In this document: positions 34,384 to 48,109 of the stretch, piece by piece
How the letters are laid out: each line of letters begins with the position of its first letter
How positions within the stretch are numbered: position 1 is the stretch's first letter
Source: Didymodactylos carnosus
Taxonomy: Eukaryota > Rotifera > Eurotatoria > Philodinida > Philodinidae
Assembly (NCBI GenBank): GCA_905250885.1
Contig: CAJNOQ010000102.1
Span: 1 to 64,000, forward strand
Reading direction: 5' to 3'
DNA: 64,000 nucleotides
The notes under the pieces: generated by a model
Database searches by the model: none
Told to the model about the DNA's origin: nothing
Seen by the model: the letters and a program-made list of their open reading frames with translations, nothing else
Position numbers and translations under genes: made by a program

Positions 34384-35321
34384 CTGCAAATCTTTGACCT
34401 GGGATATCAGATTCTAACCAAGAATGTCGCCTGTAGTAGTAAGATAAAAGATATTTGACCGGTCTTTTTCGTTCTAACACATTTGTCAGTTAATTAATTC
34501 TATGTAATTGCTTACGCTGATTATGCACGTGATATTTATTTTAACGTTCCATTGCTGAAAATAGAAGAAATCCTTGAAATGCTTCTGAGAAAATCTGGTC
34601 GATCCCAGCAAGGACTTTTCAATGAAAAACTCCGTGCTCCAAACTTTTTCTCATTAATGATAGTTCTAAGTCCACACTACTTAGAAAATAAGTGAGAACG
34701 TTTGCTAATAAAGAGAACTGTGAGATGACAGCTTAAAACTGGTAAAAGCCAGGATTTTTTGCAAAACTACTCTTCAAAATTTATTCACATTTTTACTCTT
34801 TCAACAGTTTGTGACACGTGTTATCTCCATATATGCATCTTTAATTTATTCTTACTCAAGTCTAATCGATAGAAAGTTTTATTTGGTAAAAATATTAGCT
34901 CTTCGCTATGTATGTATGCAGTCATTTCGATTACACAGGAGGTGGGAAAAATCACTCGGATAGTTATTCACTAAAATTTTGAAACATGTAACTGGTCTAA
35001 AGTTTTTGGATCAGCAACAGGTACAGCAATATTGTCGATCGGACCGGACAGGTTCAGCGGGATCAATCGCAGGTCTGCCGGTAGACCAGCCGGCTTATGT
35101 CTTTTTCCTCGACCGGACTGAGACCGGCTACAACTATGCAACGAGTGACAGTATTTCAATTATATTATGCGCAGCAACAAAAAATCGTTAATATATGAGA
35201 TTAGAGATGAAGCTATCCATCTATTCTGTGATTCTCAGTGAAGCCAGTTGCTGATAAAATTTGAGCGAACAACGGAATAGTAGCGGTGTGTTATAACGAC
35301 AGAACCCCATCAGATACAAAT

Positions 35322-35865
35322 AAAATGATGAGGGGGATTTTATCTTTATTGCAGACCAGGTTAAAGAGCAATGTTATTATGATTATATTGCCTTGTACCT
35401 GGTTTTTGAGAGGTTAGATTGATCTTGACAGTCCACAACATACTGAACCTTTCTTCAGGATATTGAGCTACATTTTTTTCTTAACCCACTCGATGACGGA
35501 CGACTCGAAACCATAATTTTTTCTCTGTATCATTAGAAAAATAAACAAACAAGTTTTAATTTGCTACTATTTCCCGAAAAATTTCTGTAAGACCCTTCTA
35601 TTCTACTCCTCATTGCTTGCTCTCATTCTAAAAGAATAGAAGGGGTAGAATAGAAGGGTCTTACAGAAATTTTTCGGGAAATAGTAGCAAATTAAAACTT
35701 GTTTGTTTATTTTTCTAATGATACAGAGAAAGAATCATGGTTTTGAGTCATCATCAAGTAGGTTAAAAAAAAAATTAAAATTAAAAAGAACAAGACAATA
35801 TAATCATAATAACATTGCTCGTTAATCTGGTCTGCAATAAAGGTGAAATTCCCCTCATCATTTTT
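35322..35865. repeat. Large palindromic element with arms of about 220-280 bases
   Basis: The left arm (about 35322-35603) and right arm (about 35644-35865) are inverted copies. The outer ends share AAATGATGAGGGG and TTTATTGCAGACCAG; the inner 80 bases (CTCTGTATCATTAGAAAAAT through TAAGACCCTTCTATT) are almost identical to their partner. AAATAA occurs at both flanks and might be a target duplication. No ORF. A long-arm MITE or foldback. Confidence 0.8.
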
Positions 35866-35968
35866 TTAAATAAGTTTTTCCGTACGTTAATAAACTCCTT
35901 TATTACGAGAACTGCCGTAGGATTTTAAGCAAGAAAAGAGTTTATCAAAAAAACCAAAAGGGTTTACG

Positions 35969-36150
35969 TTATTCATTCTCGTTACACAATCTACAATAAA
36001 AAGCGTCTGCAGAAGGGTTGAATTCACTTTGTTTATGGCTTACCTAACTGTGCTTGCGTAAGTTTCTGCGATATTTAGCGGTTAGAGCAAAACTGCTGAA
36101 CTTTTACTTACGTTTTGCTTTTATTGTAGATTGTGTAACGAGAATGAATA
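35969..36150. repeat. MITE-like element with 33-base inverted ends
   Basis: TATTCATTCTCGTTACACAA then TCTACAATAAAA at 35970-36003 is inverted exactly or nearly so at 36117-36150. The spacer is about 115 bases and non-coding. Confidence 0.7.
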
Positions 36151-36986
36151 GATCCCAACGGACAATCGATAATGTGTTTGTATGACTGAAAACATTTATT
36201 AATGATGAATGTATTATCAAAAAATTCAGAGGTAAACCCACCATTAGTTTTTTCTATCTCCTTTCCTAACGTCAGACAAGTATATTAAATCGCGTTAAAA
36301 TATTTTTATTGTTTTATTAAACCATTCGATAATGATAACAAATGATTTTAATTTACATGTTCTGCAAAAATCGGGGATAATTTAATAACTTCAAACATTA
36401 CTTCAGACATATAACAAGGTATCATTACCATGAAATTCAGATTCACATAGAGTCATGAAAAACCCTTCCGGAACGCTTTCAGAATACTGTCGTAAACCTC
36501 GGTATAGTTTCAGTTTCCCGAAAGCTTTAAGCGTTTTTTAAGATACGGATTTTCTACAGTACTGTATGATGATCTACGAAAAGATAATACAGACAGAACA
36601 GATGGAATGATCTCTATGCGAAGATAGATATAAGAAGTACTCCCATTAAAATAGTTAACCTCTTTTTAATAGAAACCACGTTCTAATCATCCTTGTGTCT
36701 CTCTGAAGTAAGTTTATATATTTGTCAAAAATTCTGAAAATATTTCAACTTATACTACTTGTAGACAAGAAGACTCATTCGAATTTTGTTTTAATTTATT
36801 TCTTAATGTTTTTCAACTGTCATGGAGCTGAAAAATTATCTGGATAAAAACAACATCATTTTTGATTATCAGTACGTTTTGTGTCTGCTCTTTAACATAC
36901 AAACGAACACACATATACACGCATATATACAATGAGAGGAAAAAAAATGAGATTTTCAAAATGACGTACACAAAAATTAATAAAAA

Positions 36987-39900
36987 TCAGGTTAGTTCAT
37001 GAGCCGTTTGTGCCACGTGTATAAAAAATTCGACTTTATTTGCTTTTTGTTCACCACATTGAGCACATTTAAACGGATTTGATTGTGAATAATGTAATAA
37101 TTTATGAATACAATATAAAGCAAAATCACGAAATAATATTTCACAATGAGAACATTCAAATAGTTTTTCAATTTGTTTTTCATCTACTTGTGTTTCTTGA
37201 TCTTGTAAACGTAATAATTTTTGAGGATCATTTGTATCTTGTTGTTGATCATGATTTAAACGTTGTAATAAATCATTATTTGCTGCCTTTAGATCAGTTG
37301 CATCATTACTCATCTCATTATCATCTTCTTGTTCTTCGTCTTCTTCGTCTTCATCATTGTCCGATATCGCCGTTGTTGAATCTTGCTCTGTTTTCAATAT
37401 TTTAAATGCTCGTCCTTTTCGTTTTCGTATACATTTAGAAATCGATGTGGTCAATGGACGTTTTAATTCTGACTTTATTTTAACATCGATTGGTTCAGAT
37501 TTAATTCCATTGGTTAATGTCTCCGTTGATAAACGAGATGATGTAGTTAGTGATGTTGCCGACGCACCATTTAATAATGAAAATAAAGATGTTGTGTTAT
37601 TATTGTTATTATCAATAAATGAATCATAGGCAGCTGACATTTGCTGTTGAAATTGTTGAGATAAAACATTCTGATATGTTTCGGACACAAACGTGCTAAG
37701 CTAAAATGAAAAAGAAAGTTGTGCTTTTACACATGTGTGTTCCCATGGAAACGAAGAATTGTTGTTCATTCAAACTTTCGATTGATACATACTTGTTGTT
37801 GAGAAAAACTGTTTGGTGATGATCCAAATGCAAATTTTCCATTAAATAATTCTAATAATTTTGACGTAGTATCATCAGTTAATGATCGATTAAGCAATTC
37901 ATTCTTTCTTGCATGTTCAAATAGATGTATTCCTAATGATTGTTTGTTCGATGCTACATAATCACATAATGTACAAAGTAAACTAGTACTGTTACCTCTT
38001 GCTTGTGTCATTTGTAGAAGTAGATCGGTATCAATCGTTGGTGGTTGTTGCTGTTGTTGTTCTAAAATCGAGGTTGGTGATGTTGCTGATGCGGATAATG
38101 ATTCTCGTTTACTCAAGAGTGATGCGGCTGCTTCCAAAGGAGATGATACCGGAGATGTAATAAGCGAATTAAACGGATTAATTTGTTGTTTTTGATTCCA
38201 TGCCAATCGTTGTGACTGCTGTGTATTGATAAAATTATTTGCTGTAACGTAACTTGCCGCAGCAGCCACAGTCGCTGCTAATGTTCCACTAATGTGTGGT
38301 GTTGTTGATTGTTGTAAAGGTGGCGAAACACTCATCAGAGGTGGCGATATTGATTTATTACTAGATGATACGTCAGAACGTTGCCGTTTATTATTTCCAT
38401 TGCGTGTTGTTATACCATTATTATTGATCGTTTTTTGACTATGTATTTTTTCTTGCTGTTGTGGAGGTGCTGTTGGTATGGTGGTATTTGTTCCAGCACC
38501 ATATTCTTTAAGAAATTCTTCAACTGAACTATCTAAATGTGGTTCATGACCCTCAGTCTCAAGATGTACTTGTAATGCTTGATATTGCTTTGTTTCAAAT
38601 GAACAATTACGACATTTGAATAATAAATGACGAAAATGTGATTTCATATGTGAACGTAACATTGATAAATTAACACAAGCATAATCGCATCTAAAAATTG
38701 AAACATGTGAGACTTTTTTTTATCAGCCATCCGAAGTCTAGTTTTTCAAGGTTCAAACCTTATAGAAACTTTGCAAACTCAAGAAAGAGAATTTTAATCT
38801 TACTTTGAACATTTGAATGGTTTTGATCCCAAATGATTTCTTAAATGATATTCAAGATGATGCTTATATTCTGTCACAAATGGACATGACGGACATTCTA
38901 ATACTTTATCCGGACGAATGTGTGCGCGATGATGAGCCCAAAATTCTTCCTAAATAAAGAAAATTTAAATAGATGATACTATACTTTTACTGTTGTTGTA
39001 CTTACTTTAACTGTTGATACAAATATACATTGTCGACAACGGTAAACTTTTGATCGTGGTGGTGTTGTTGACTTTCCATCTTCATTAGAATCTCGTTGAT
39101 TAAATGTTGACGTATTACCATTTGTCGTTCCTACTGTTGCTACTGAAGGTGTTGGATTATTTCTCATGCCTGAATTGCTGTTTACCGTATTTGGTGGTTT
39201 AGATGTTTGTGGATGGGTAAGGACGTGTTCATCAAGACCAGATGAGGAATCACAGAAAAAACTATAACAAAAAAACATTGAAATATGTTAGGATCGTTTC
39301 TTAAAAATTTCTGATATATAAGCAAAAAAAATTCTTAGGGTGCATAGAGAGCATAGCATATCCAAGTATTTGAAATTATAAAGTATGCATTTTTGGCATT
39401 GTGTTTTATTAAGCATTAGTCCAAAGCTTTGAAAACAAGGACAAATTGTTTCGATAAGAGAATAGCAATAAAAGGCACAAGTCATCTCGGAGAAATGTTT
39501 TCTCTCATGATAGAAAATGCGGATCGAGCTTCTAACAGTGGAGATGCACGATGTTTACATGTATCTAGTTTAATTTTTTTCCCCGCAATAGAAAAGTTCT
39601 TAGTTTCAATTACGACGTTATCGCACTCTGTCATACAATTGCAGGGTACAAAACTAATCGAACCAGAAAGGTTGACGAAATAAATTCTGCCTTCCTTTTA
39701 CAGTAAGTTTTCTCAAATTTTGGCACTAAAAATCGAAAATCTTTGTTTTTTAGAACGTGAAAGATTCTGTATAAAAAACGAGAGTTTTTCGCACGGCATT
39801 CTGCGCATGACTATGTGAATGGCAATTTCTTATAACAAAGTAAGAGATTCTCCTTTTTCTTTTGTTTTGGTCATGCGTCTGTACTGTATGAGAGCTGACG

Positions 39901-42900
39901 AGAATGCATTCTGCCAGTCCGCAAATGCCGCAAGTAAAGCAAAGCACAATGAGTGAAGCATAGTTTGAAAAAACGTCACTAAATGGTGAATGAAACGAAA
40001 CTAATATTACAGATACTTCTCTACCTGACGCACGTTACTTTCTTCTACCATATCACCGATAGAAAAATAAAGTTCATTTAGAGTCACGGAAAAGTGCTTT
40101 TTCATATTCAGCACACTCGATAACCCAGAAGATTTTCTATTTTTGGCGAATAGAATATTTGGTACTGCCAAAAGTTTAGGAGAAATTTTCGAACAAAATG
40201 ACGAAAGAAAATTTTCGGAAAAAATAATATTAGTTTCAAAATTTTTCTTAAACTTTGGCAGTACCCTTTGCTAAAAATAGAAAACTTACCGAGTGTGATG
40301 AATACGAAAAAGCACTTTTTCGCGACTCTGAATGAACTTTACGTTTTTCTTCACGTTGATATGCGATCTCCTTTAGCTTTTCGACTTAACGATAGAAGAA
40401 CTTTTTTTTACAGGAAACAAAGAGAATCAGCTGATAACTTTGGTAGAATGACTCATTTTTCAAGCAGAACACATTTTCCGAAAACACACGTGAACTACGA
40501 AAAGCTCCCCTCATTTAAATAGTTCCCTTTTCTCTTCTAAAATAAAAGCAGTTGAAACTCATGTTTTATTGTAGTCTTTGTAGATTACTATATGAAATCT
40601 TTCGATTATTCAATTCAAATAAACAACTACATATCAATGTTTTCTATCTATATCCAGAAAAACATCTTTCTAACCATACGTTTTATAACGATAGCTCTAT
40701 CTTCTTTTCTCAAGTATCATTCATGTTGCTGAGAACAGGTATACGAAGTTTATCAATCGTAAATAAGAACTGTGTAACAGAACAACTCTACCGATTAACG
40801 CTTTTCTGTACAAAAGAACAACTTTGAAAATACCTCTCTACATTGATCAACTCTATTTTTGTCATGATATGCACCGCAGTATGGATTTTTGTTTCATTTC
40901 TCAACAATATATATCGCCCGCACATATATTGTTCGGATATTACTCCTTTTTTGTTTCACTTCTTTTCATCGTAAAAATGGTAAAGAATTTTTCTTTGCGT
41001 ACACACAACTGCACTCAACAAAAAACTTTTTTTGTTAACTATAAAAAAAGTATCTAAGTTCGCTTTTTTCCGTTTCTCTTTTTTTTTTTGTCTTTTATCA
41101 AAAAATCTAATAAAACAGTTTGTCGGCCTTGACCAAAAGAAATCGGCAAAAAAGTAGTTCTTATGTATTATTCTAACAACAAAAAAAAATAATTTATTCT
41201 TGCCTCATTCAGTACGATGAAAACTGTTAAAACTTGAAGAATAACCCTCTCTTTTTTTACTAACGAAATATGTTCTAATATGTAAAGATATCGTTCACAA
41301 AAACGATTTTCTGGTACAGAAAAGCTTCTCAGTAATAAAAATAGATTACGAATGACTAAATAAATACCATAGTTAAATTGAGACTCCTATGTCATATCAG
41401 ATTATATTTATTTCTGTACATTTCAATACCTTGCATGATCCCTGACAATTAGTTAGATTCAGAGAATAACTTCTCCCTAGATTTTCCAATCTGTGAACTA
41501 AATGGTAGTCTCACTTCTTTTGTACATTATCCGCCAACTATGAAAAGTAATGTACGAAATTAATACGAAATTAATGTACGCAGGACAAAAACTATGTATA
41601 ATGTTTTTAACATTCACTATAAAATTTACGTATGACAAATGACGAAACATGGCAACAGCAAAACAACAAGTATATTATGCAATATACATATAAATACTTA
41701 CCATCAAATCGAATACACCTGTAAATATTAAATATTTCGTAATTATTTTCTCAGTGGTAAGTTCTTAAGATAGAGAATTCTATCGTTCAACTTTTGAGAG
41801 CAAACACGAGATTTAAGGTTAGATAGATCTTTTACATTGATGCAAACAATTGAATTTCTTACATACTTGCATGAGTAACACTTATAAGGATAATGAACCG
41901 AGATATGCTCGAGTAAATTGTCTTGCAATGCATCGAGACCACAACGAACACAATAAACTAAATTTTTAACTGGATCTAGTTGAAATAATTTCATTTGTTC
42001 ATCAAGCGATGACAATTGTTTAGGCCATTCTAATTTTGTCAGCTGAAACATAAAAAGCAATTTGTCGTGGTCAGATTATAATTGTTACTGTATGGATTTT
42101 ACCTTTCGTACATGGCCATCGTCTGTTTCTGAATATTTTCGATGAGAAATCTAAACAGAAGAAAATTCATTTTCAAAATATAAATTTTTGAATTTAATCT
42201 CATTTCTAACGTTAGAATTGTCATCATGATCATTTGAAGATTGCTGTTCGCTACCATTTGAATCATTTATTTCATCTGTAATTGGCTCATTTCCATTTTC
42301 ATTTTCTTCCGCTTCTTGATGATTTCCATTTTGTGTCTAAAATAATGTGTTTAAAAATAGTTGTCAACATAGAATCAACAAGTGATATTTACATACCATT
42401 TGACTGTCATCCTCATTCATCGATTCAACCGAATTCTAAAGTAGATAAAATCGATTCGAATTACAAACTAATACCATTAATGAAACTTACCACAGTATTT
42501 GGTTTCTCAACACGTGCTGATAATGACCACGGACGCAATGGTTTTCGTCGCTAAAAAGTGACACAAGTTATTGTAACAACACGAAAAAACAAGTAGATAC
42601 ATACTCGAACACCTTTGACTTGTTGTTCGTTTTCATTTATCGACAGTGTTGTCGTTGATGGTTTGACTAACTATCAAAAAGTGAAAAATTCATTACAAAA
42701 AGAGAATCTTTAATCAGGATACTTACGGATAATGCTGTTTCAGAACATTCGTCTCCATGTTGTGATGAATCATCGCTACTATGCTGTGATGGAGACTTAA
42801 AAAATGTAGAGTCATTAGTATCAATATTTAAAAAGCAACAAGCCAACTTTACCTTCATTTTCTTTTCTTCAAACGTCGATATTTTTTTCATCAGCAATTG

Positions 42901-43070
42901 CTAGAATAAAATGAATACTGGTAAAAAATGTTATCTCTCTCTACTTCTTTATTAACAATACATACATATTTATTATCAATAACTATAGATTTTGAATTTT
43001 CAATTGCATTTGATTTTGTTGTTTTTAACTTTTCTTTTTCATGAAGATTGTTTATGTCAAATGAGACCAT
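36987..43070 (-). CDS. hb: Hunchback zinc-finger transcription factor
   Basis: Thirteen exons on the minus strand join in phase to 916 residues: 42966-43070 (ATG, with an in-frame TGA just upstream), 42853-42900, 42727-42795, 42605-42670, 42491-42550, 42397-42435, 42211-42336, 42103-42150, 41867-42042, 39006-39261, 38804-38949, 37793-38690 and 36987-37700. C2H2 fingers: two N-terminal (C218-H237, C242-H262), the Hunchback middle cluster of four (C321-H341, C350-H370, C378-H398, C406-H428; EFWAHHRAHIRPDK, CPFVTEYKHHLEYH and KCDYACVNLSMLRSH are diagnostic), one extra (C619-H639) and the C-terminal Ikaros/Hunchback pair (C862-H882, C891-H913) used for dimerisation. Low-complexity Q/S/T linkers separate them. 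Hunchback regulates neural and axial patterning in protostomes. The 2.6-kb intron splits finger 2 and the next intron splits finger 3. The N-terminal exons are unusually small and all phase 0. Confidence 0.95.
39262..41866 (-). other. Large hunchback intron
   Basis: This 2.6-kb intron is the longest in the gene and interrupts a zinc finger between its Cys pair and His pair. It contains an inverted-repeat element (40068-40341) and AT-rich DNA without recognisable exons. Regulatory elements are plausible but none can be named. Confidence 0.7.
40068..40341. repeat. Foldback element inside the hunchback intron
   Basis: TAAAGTTCATTTAGAGTCAC, then AAAAGTGCTTTTTC and AGCACACTCG on the left, is mirrored on the right by CGAGTGTGATGAATACGAAA, then AAGCACTTTTTCGCGACTCT and GAATGAACTTTA. 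Arms of about 110-130 bases, imperfect inside (CTTTGGCAGTACC / GGTACTGCCAAAAG). No ORF. Confidence 0.75.
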
Positions 43071-46000
43071 TCAAGAAAATAAAAAATTTAATGTCAGGAA
43101 TACAATCTAAAACAGAACAATTAAAGTACATGAAGGATGATAAAAGTAAACTTTCAAGTTCTCTTATTTCTTAATAAAGAACCATAATTTCAGCGTAGTA
43201 CACTACAAAACATTCTTCTGCCATAATCAATTGTCTTTAAAATGTTCAACGAGTTCTCTACTAGCATTGATTCAATATTTGTTCTTCATAGATTATTGAG
43301 TAAAAGTTTCACGCAAATAGAACTTTCCATAAAGTGATAGGTTAAGTTGTTTGAAAACAAGAAGTCATTTGTACTGAGAAAAGTGAATAGAAAAGTGCGC
43401 TTTCCGTTTTTTCGTAGAAACAGAAAGAAAAAAATCTTACTGAAAAGAGAAAGATCATACAGTCTAACTTGCGAACGAATGCCGTTCTCTTTGCTACTGT
43501 GATAGATTGAAATATTTACGAGATAAAAAGATGTCACTCGACTAAGGCAAATGTTTTATGGAGCTTAAGTTTACTATTTTTTAGTAACAAGACGTGAATA
43601 AGAAATTACAGATCTCAGTTTCCTCAACTCTAAACGCCATAAAATTCAAAATATATCTTCTGATGTTCAAAAAAACAGACTAGACAGTTCGAAATCATTC
43701 AATGACACTTTTACTTCCTCGCGCTTAAGTGATTTTCCTCTTGTCTAAAGGCCAGCTTTTATCAGATTTTTTTTAAATGACAAATAATTGTCACTCTATT
43801 CAGAAATAGGACGTGTTTCCGGTGATCAATGTCCTTTTATCGCTAGTCGATAAAGTCTTAAAAAGAATGACAAATCTTATTTTCTCTTACCTTTCTGTCA
43901 TTCGCAAAAAGACTATTTCTGATTTCTTTGTTTTCTTTCTTGTGTTGTGGTCAACAGTCAAGATCTCATATAAAAAAATATTAAAAAAAAATATGTATCT
44001 TCTGATGTTCAAAAAAGAGACTGGACAATTCCAAATCATTCATCGATTCTTTTCTTATTATTTTTTTACCTATCAAGAAATGTTTTTGTCCTTTCATTTT
44101 CTCTCTCTCTCTCACTCTCTCTCTTCTCGCTTTCCCTTGTTCTCTCACTTGATGTATGTTTTTGTGATCGCGCTTCAATTTTTTTGTTGTTGTACGTACG
44201 CCAAGTAGTATGTGTATGTTTTGTCTCTAGAATACACAGGCAGGTTGAGAATAACAAATTTATTAAGGTTTTTTGGATAGAATATATGACGATGGGGTAT
44301 TTTTTGCTTTAGCTTTTCTCTTTTTTTTGTGTTATATGTTTTTATTCTATTTTCTCTACTGCACGTCTAATTGTATTTCTCGACGTATATATATATATAG
44401 ACATTTTTTTTTTGTTTGCGCTTGACCATCATCCTGTTCGCGGTCCAGCATCTTGAATTTTTTTTCGTGTATTTTTTCTTTCTTAGTTTTTTGGTTCATA
44501 TATATATTTCTCTACTGTACAGTATAGAAATACATTTTCTTATCGACATCAAATTTTTGCGTTTTTTTTGCTCATTTTTCGTTCGATTAATAAAAAGTGT
44601 GATTCAATATACACAATATATATATATATATATAGCAGAACGTTAAAAGGAGAAGATTTTTGCTGTATTCAACTAGAGAGAATAGAAAGAGAAATCTGAT
44701 GACTGGTGGTAGGCATAAACGGGATATATGTCAGACTACAAAAAAATGGATATATTCATTTGAAAAAAAATATGTTCATCACAATATCCATCCTATATAT
44801 CCTTGTGAATAGAAGAAAAAAAATCAACACTGCAGAAACATTCTTTTCACGTCATTACGCTATTCTTTTTTTGAAGAAAGATATCAACCGATTCTTTTGA
44901 ATTGTTCAAAATAAACACTACTACTACTTAAGACACAATAGGCCTAGGAATGGTCTAAAATAAATGTGACTCTCAAAGGATCGTAATTGAACTTTATGAA
45001 CTAAAAAACGTTCTGCGCTTCTAAAAAATGAATGGGTCTTTAGATGCTGCTAACATCAGAGAAAATATATTTCTTAGAGAAGTTTTCTCAATTCTGTTGC
45101 AGATTTTTGTTCATTCCTATAGCATAAATTTTTTTGGGATATTTATGGCAATGTCTTATACGTTTTCCTCAATTCTATGTTTGATGATGATGAAATAACT
45201 TTAGAAAGGGAAAGTGAGTACTATAACAATATCCTAGTAAATTTTTAGTAGAAAGCTTAATTTAACGATATATCACTTTAGTATGTGAACTGATTACAAG
45301 TTCTTCTTATTATATTTAGTTTTACAACGGCTTAATCGTAGTCCAAGAGTATTTAAACGTGCTTTGTTTATTTCAATAACGATTAGATATTTTAGACGAC
45401 ATTTAATGTATACATTCCTTAAAACCTAAAAATGAAGAAAAGTTCAATTAACAAAACACAAAAAAAGTATTTCTGGATTTTTTATGTCCATCACTCTCTC
45501 TCTTTCTCTCTCTCTCTCTCGCTCTCTCTCTACGTGCTTTTAGTCTCTTCTCGTCTCTTTATTTCGACCGAAAATACAATACACATTTTATATGCACAAC
45601 ATAGATCGATGATATATGTTCAAATACAAGGCTACCTGCTAATATAGGTCGCCTCGCTTTTGTTTTTTCTTTCTTTCTTTACGTCTCTCTCATAGAAATT
45701 TTTTCTTTTTCACTAGAAAGCACATATTGTTTATGAACAAAGATGTATACATATCACACGTACAACGTGTGGTGTGATTAAAAAAACTTTTTCATTCCTC
45801 GAGATATATTTCTCATCGTAAGGTCATGTTGCAATTAAAGGACAAGGGTACTGTTACTAAAAAAAATATAGGCATAAATTATTTAAGAAAATTGTTAGTT
45901 GAATAATGATGAATTGTCCGACGGTTTTCAATTTTAGCCGGTCGACTCTTTTTTTACGAAATTTTAGCTTTTAATTTTTTTCGTAAATCACAAAAATCAG

Positions 46001-47329
46001 ACAATATATCTTGGTCTAAAATGATAGTCATCAGCAAATTGATAAAAATTATTAAAAGAAAATTGTTGATCGTTTAATGTTTTTGTTCGAAGAAAACATT
46101 GCAGTATAACCACTACTTTTAATAATTTTTCTACGATTTTGAATTATCAGTTGAAAATCGGAAATATAGAATTATGACTTAAATTTCATTTGCAAAGCTA
46201 ATCTTTTCTCTTGTTGCCAATACGATTTGTAGAGTTTCATTTTAAATATAAGTTGACCTCATGAAATGGATCTTTAATAATTGAACAGGAAAAAAAAAAA
46301 AGCATTTTTTTTATTCGTTTTTCTTTTTTTCTTCTTTTCTTGTTTTTAATCTTCCCCTCATCGTTTTACGTTTTCGTTGACAAAACTTTTAAATGCTAAA
46401 TTCATTCTATAAACCTCTACACTTAATACATTGACAAATATTGTATCGTTGTTATTTTTTTTTTTATTTTTTTGGTTGAACCTGTACAAAAACCAAAATA
46501 TATTCCAACGGATAAATCTATACACACAGTTTAGAACGCTGTGTACACATGTATATTACTATATTTGCGAAAATAAAGAGAAAAATTAGAACGAAAAAAA
46601 CAAGAGCGCGAAAATTTTTACTTTTTCAAAATTGTCCTCTTGCTGAGAAATTGATTGAACATGTACCTTGCCTACTTGAATATGAAAAGAATCAAAACGA
46701 AAGAAAAACAACTCGACAATTTTTTTTTCCTTTCTCTTTATTTTTAAAAAGATTTAGAAATCATGTCTGTCAATATATCTTTCTATTAATGCCTATAAAT
46801 TGAACTAAAAAAATTCTCTTTTATCGAATTGAACTATATCGGTTCTCAATGTAGGTATTAAATATGTCTAAAAGTACACTAAACGTTCATCTAAACAGTA
46901 GTAGAAACTGTACTATTTTCATTCATTAATTAGTTCAGCTAAGTGAAGTTTGTCCTCAATATTCAAATATAGCTCAAATTTTATCTCAGATAAGAAAACC
47001 ATTGCATTCACTTCCTTTATCATAGAAATGTATACATAGATCAATTACTACTTCAAAATAACTATATTGTTAGTAGCAAATATATATTAATAATTACTAA
47101 TCAACATCGATAGAGTTGACTGGTTATCGTTCAAGTTTTTTGAGAAATATATCTGGGTGATTTACGAAAATTCATCTCTCTGTCTTGCTCCAACTACTCT
47201 TATACTCAACGATAAGCCTCTGTAACATGTTACCCAGATTTAATTCTTAGGTGTTTTAACATCACACAATTTAAAATGAGAAAAACACATCGAACACGTA
47301 GTCAATAATTACCAGAAATCATAAGCATG

Positions 47330-47600
47330 ATTAATTACACATTTCGACATGCTCCTTTTAAATTAAAACATCATCTTTATATTACTTGCAGTAGACTAAT
47401 TTTGGAGTATGCTGCGGTAGTTTTTGATGATATATTTAAAATATATTGGAATTACTAAACTCAGTTCAAAGACTTGTTTTTCGTACTACTTCTAGCAACT
47501 GGTATTCTCAATCTTCAATCATCGTAAACAAAGTTGGTCTTGAGTGTCTTTTCTATCGGAGGAAATGTGCTTGTTTATAGTGTTTAGGGAATATTGAAAA
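47330..47600 (+). mobile_element. LINE fragment: C-terminal end of a reverse-transcriptase ORF
   Basis: In broken plus-strand frames the translation gives CSRLILEYAAVVFDD, then LLNSVQRLVFRTTSS and NKVGLECLFYRRKCAC. This is the usual tail of non-LTR retrotransposon ORF2 (ILEYASxVWD, xxVQRxAxR, LGxxxLxxRR). It is short, frameshifted and older than the neighbouring fragment; it probably belongs to a different LINE family because its order relative to the next fragment is not collinear. Confidence 0.6.
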
Positions 47601-48109
47601 AAACATAAAACAGCTCTTTCTTGGTTCAGTCTTTTAATAATAATAAACAAATAATTTTTACTATACTTTGTATTCGTACAATTTTTATTTTCAATTTCAA
47701 CAGCTAAACGTGTCGATATTTACTAAAGTCTTCATCAGTCTCGTAAAAATTTTAAAAAAACTTTTAAACTTTTAAAGAATTGATAATGGAATTAAAATAA
47801 AATAATTTGTATGACTAGGACAATGTAAACACGTCTGGAGTTAGATGTTGAATCTACAGAAAAATAATCTATCTTTAACAAACTCGGATAAGAGACATTC
47901 CACTCAAAATACACCTTCAAATTATCGCAACTAGAAAAACGTCCTTTCCTGCTTCTTTTTTAATTTATACCGTAAAAGAATAGAATAAGCAGCTTAGTCA
48001 TATCGTTGACAGCCTCTATCTTCTTTTCTTTTCTTTTTTTTGTACTAAACAACTATATCTGTAAACATAAAAGAAGAAAGTGGCAGTTGACTTGATTTTT
48101 GCGTCTACT

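Larger units (their letters stand above)
34385..36986. other. Intergenic between ferritin and hunchback 3' ends
   Basis: No gene is recognised. Besides the two palindromic elements listed separately, about 35035-35140 is a GC-rich patch in which GACCGG, GGACAGG and GGTCTGCCGG words recur, another motif-dense island; its ends are unclear. Confidence 0.45.

Noticed and set aside
37079-37629. Long plus-strand ORFs
   Set aside because: They are antisense shadows of the last hunchback exon.
43813-44257. 131-codon ORF and its antisense partners across CT-rich DNA
   Set aside because: Hydrophobic or Arg/Glu-rich translations come from the CT/GA microsatellite; no family likeness.
44616-44634. TA run considered as an AT-rich origin or promoter
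   Set aside because: It is a plain dinucleotide microsatellite in AT-rich DNA without supporting context.
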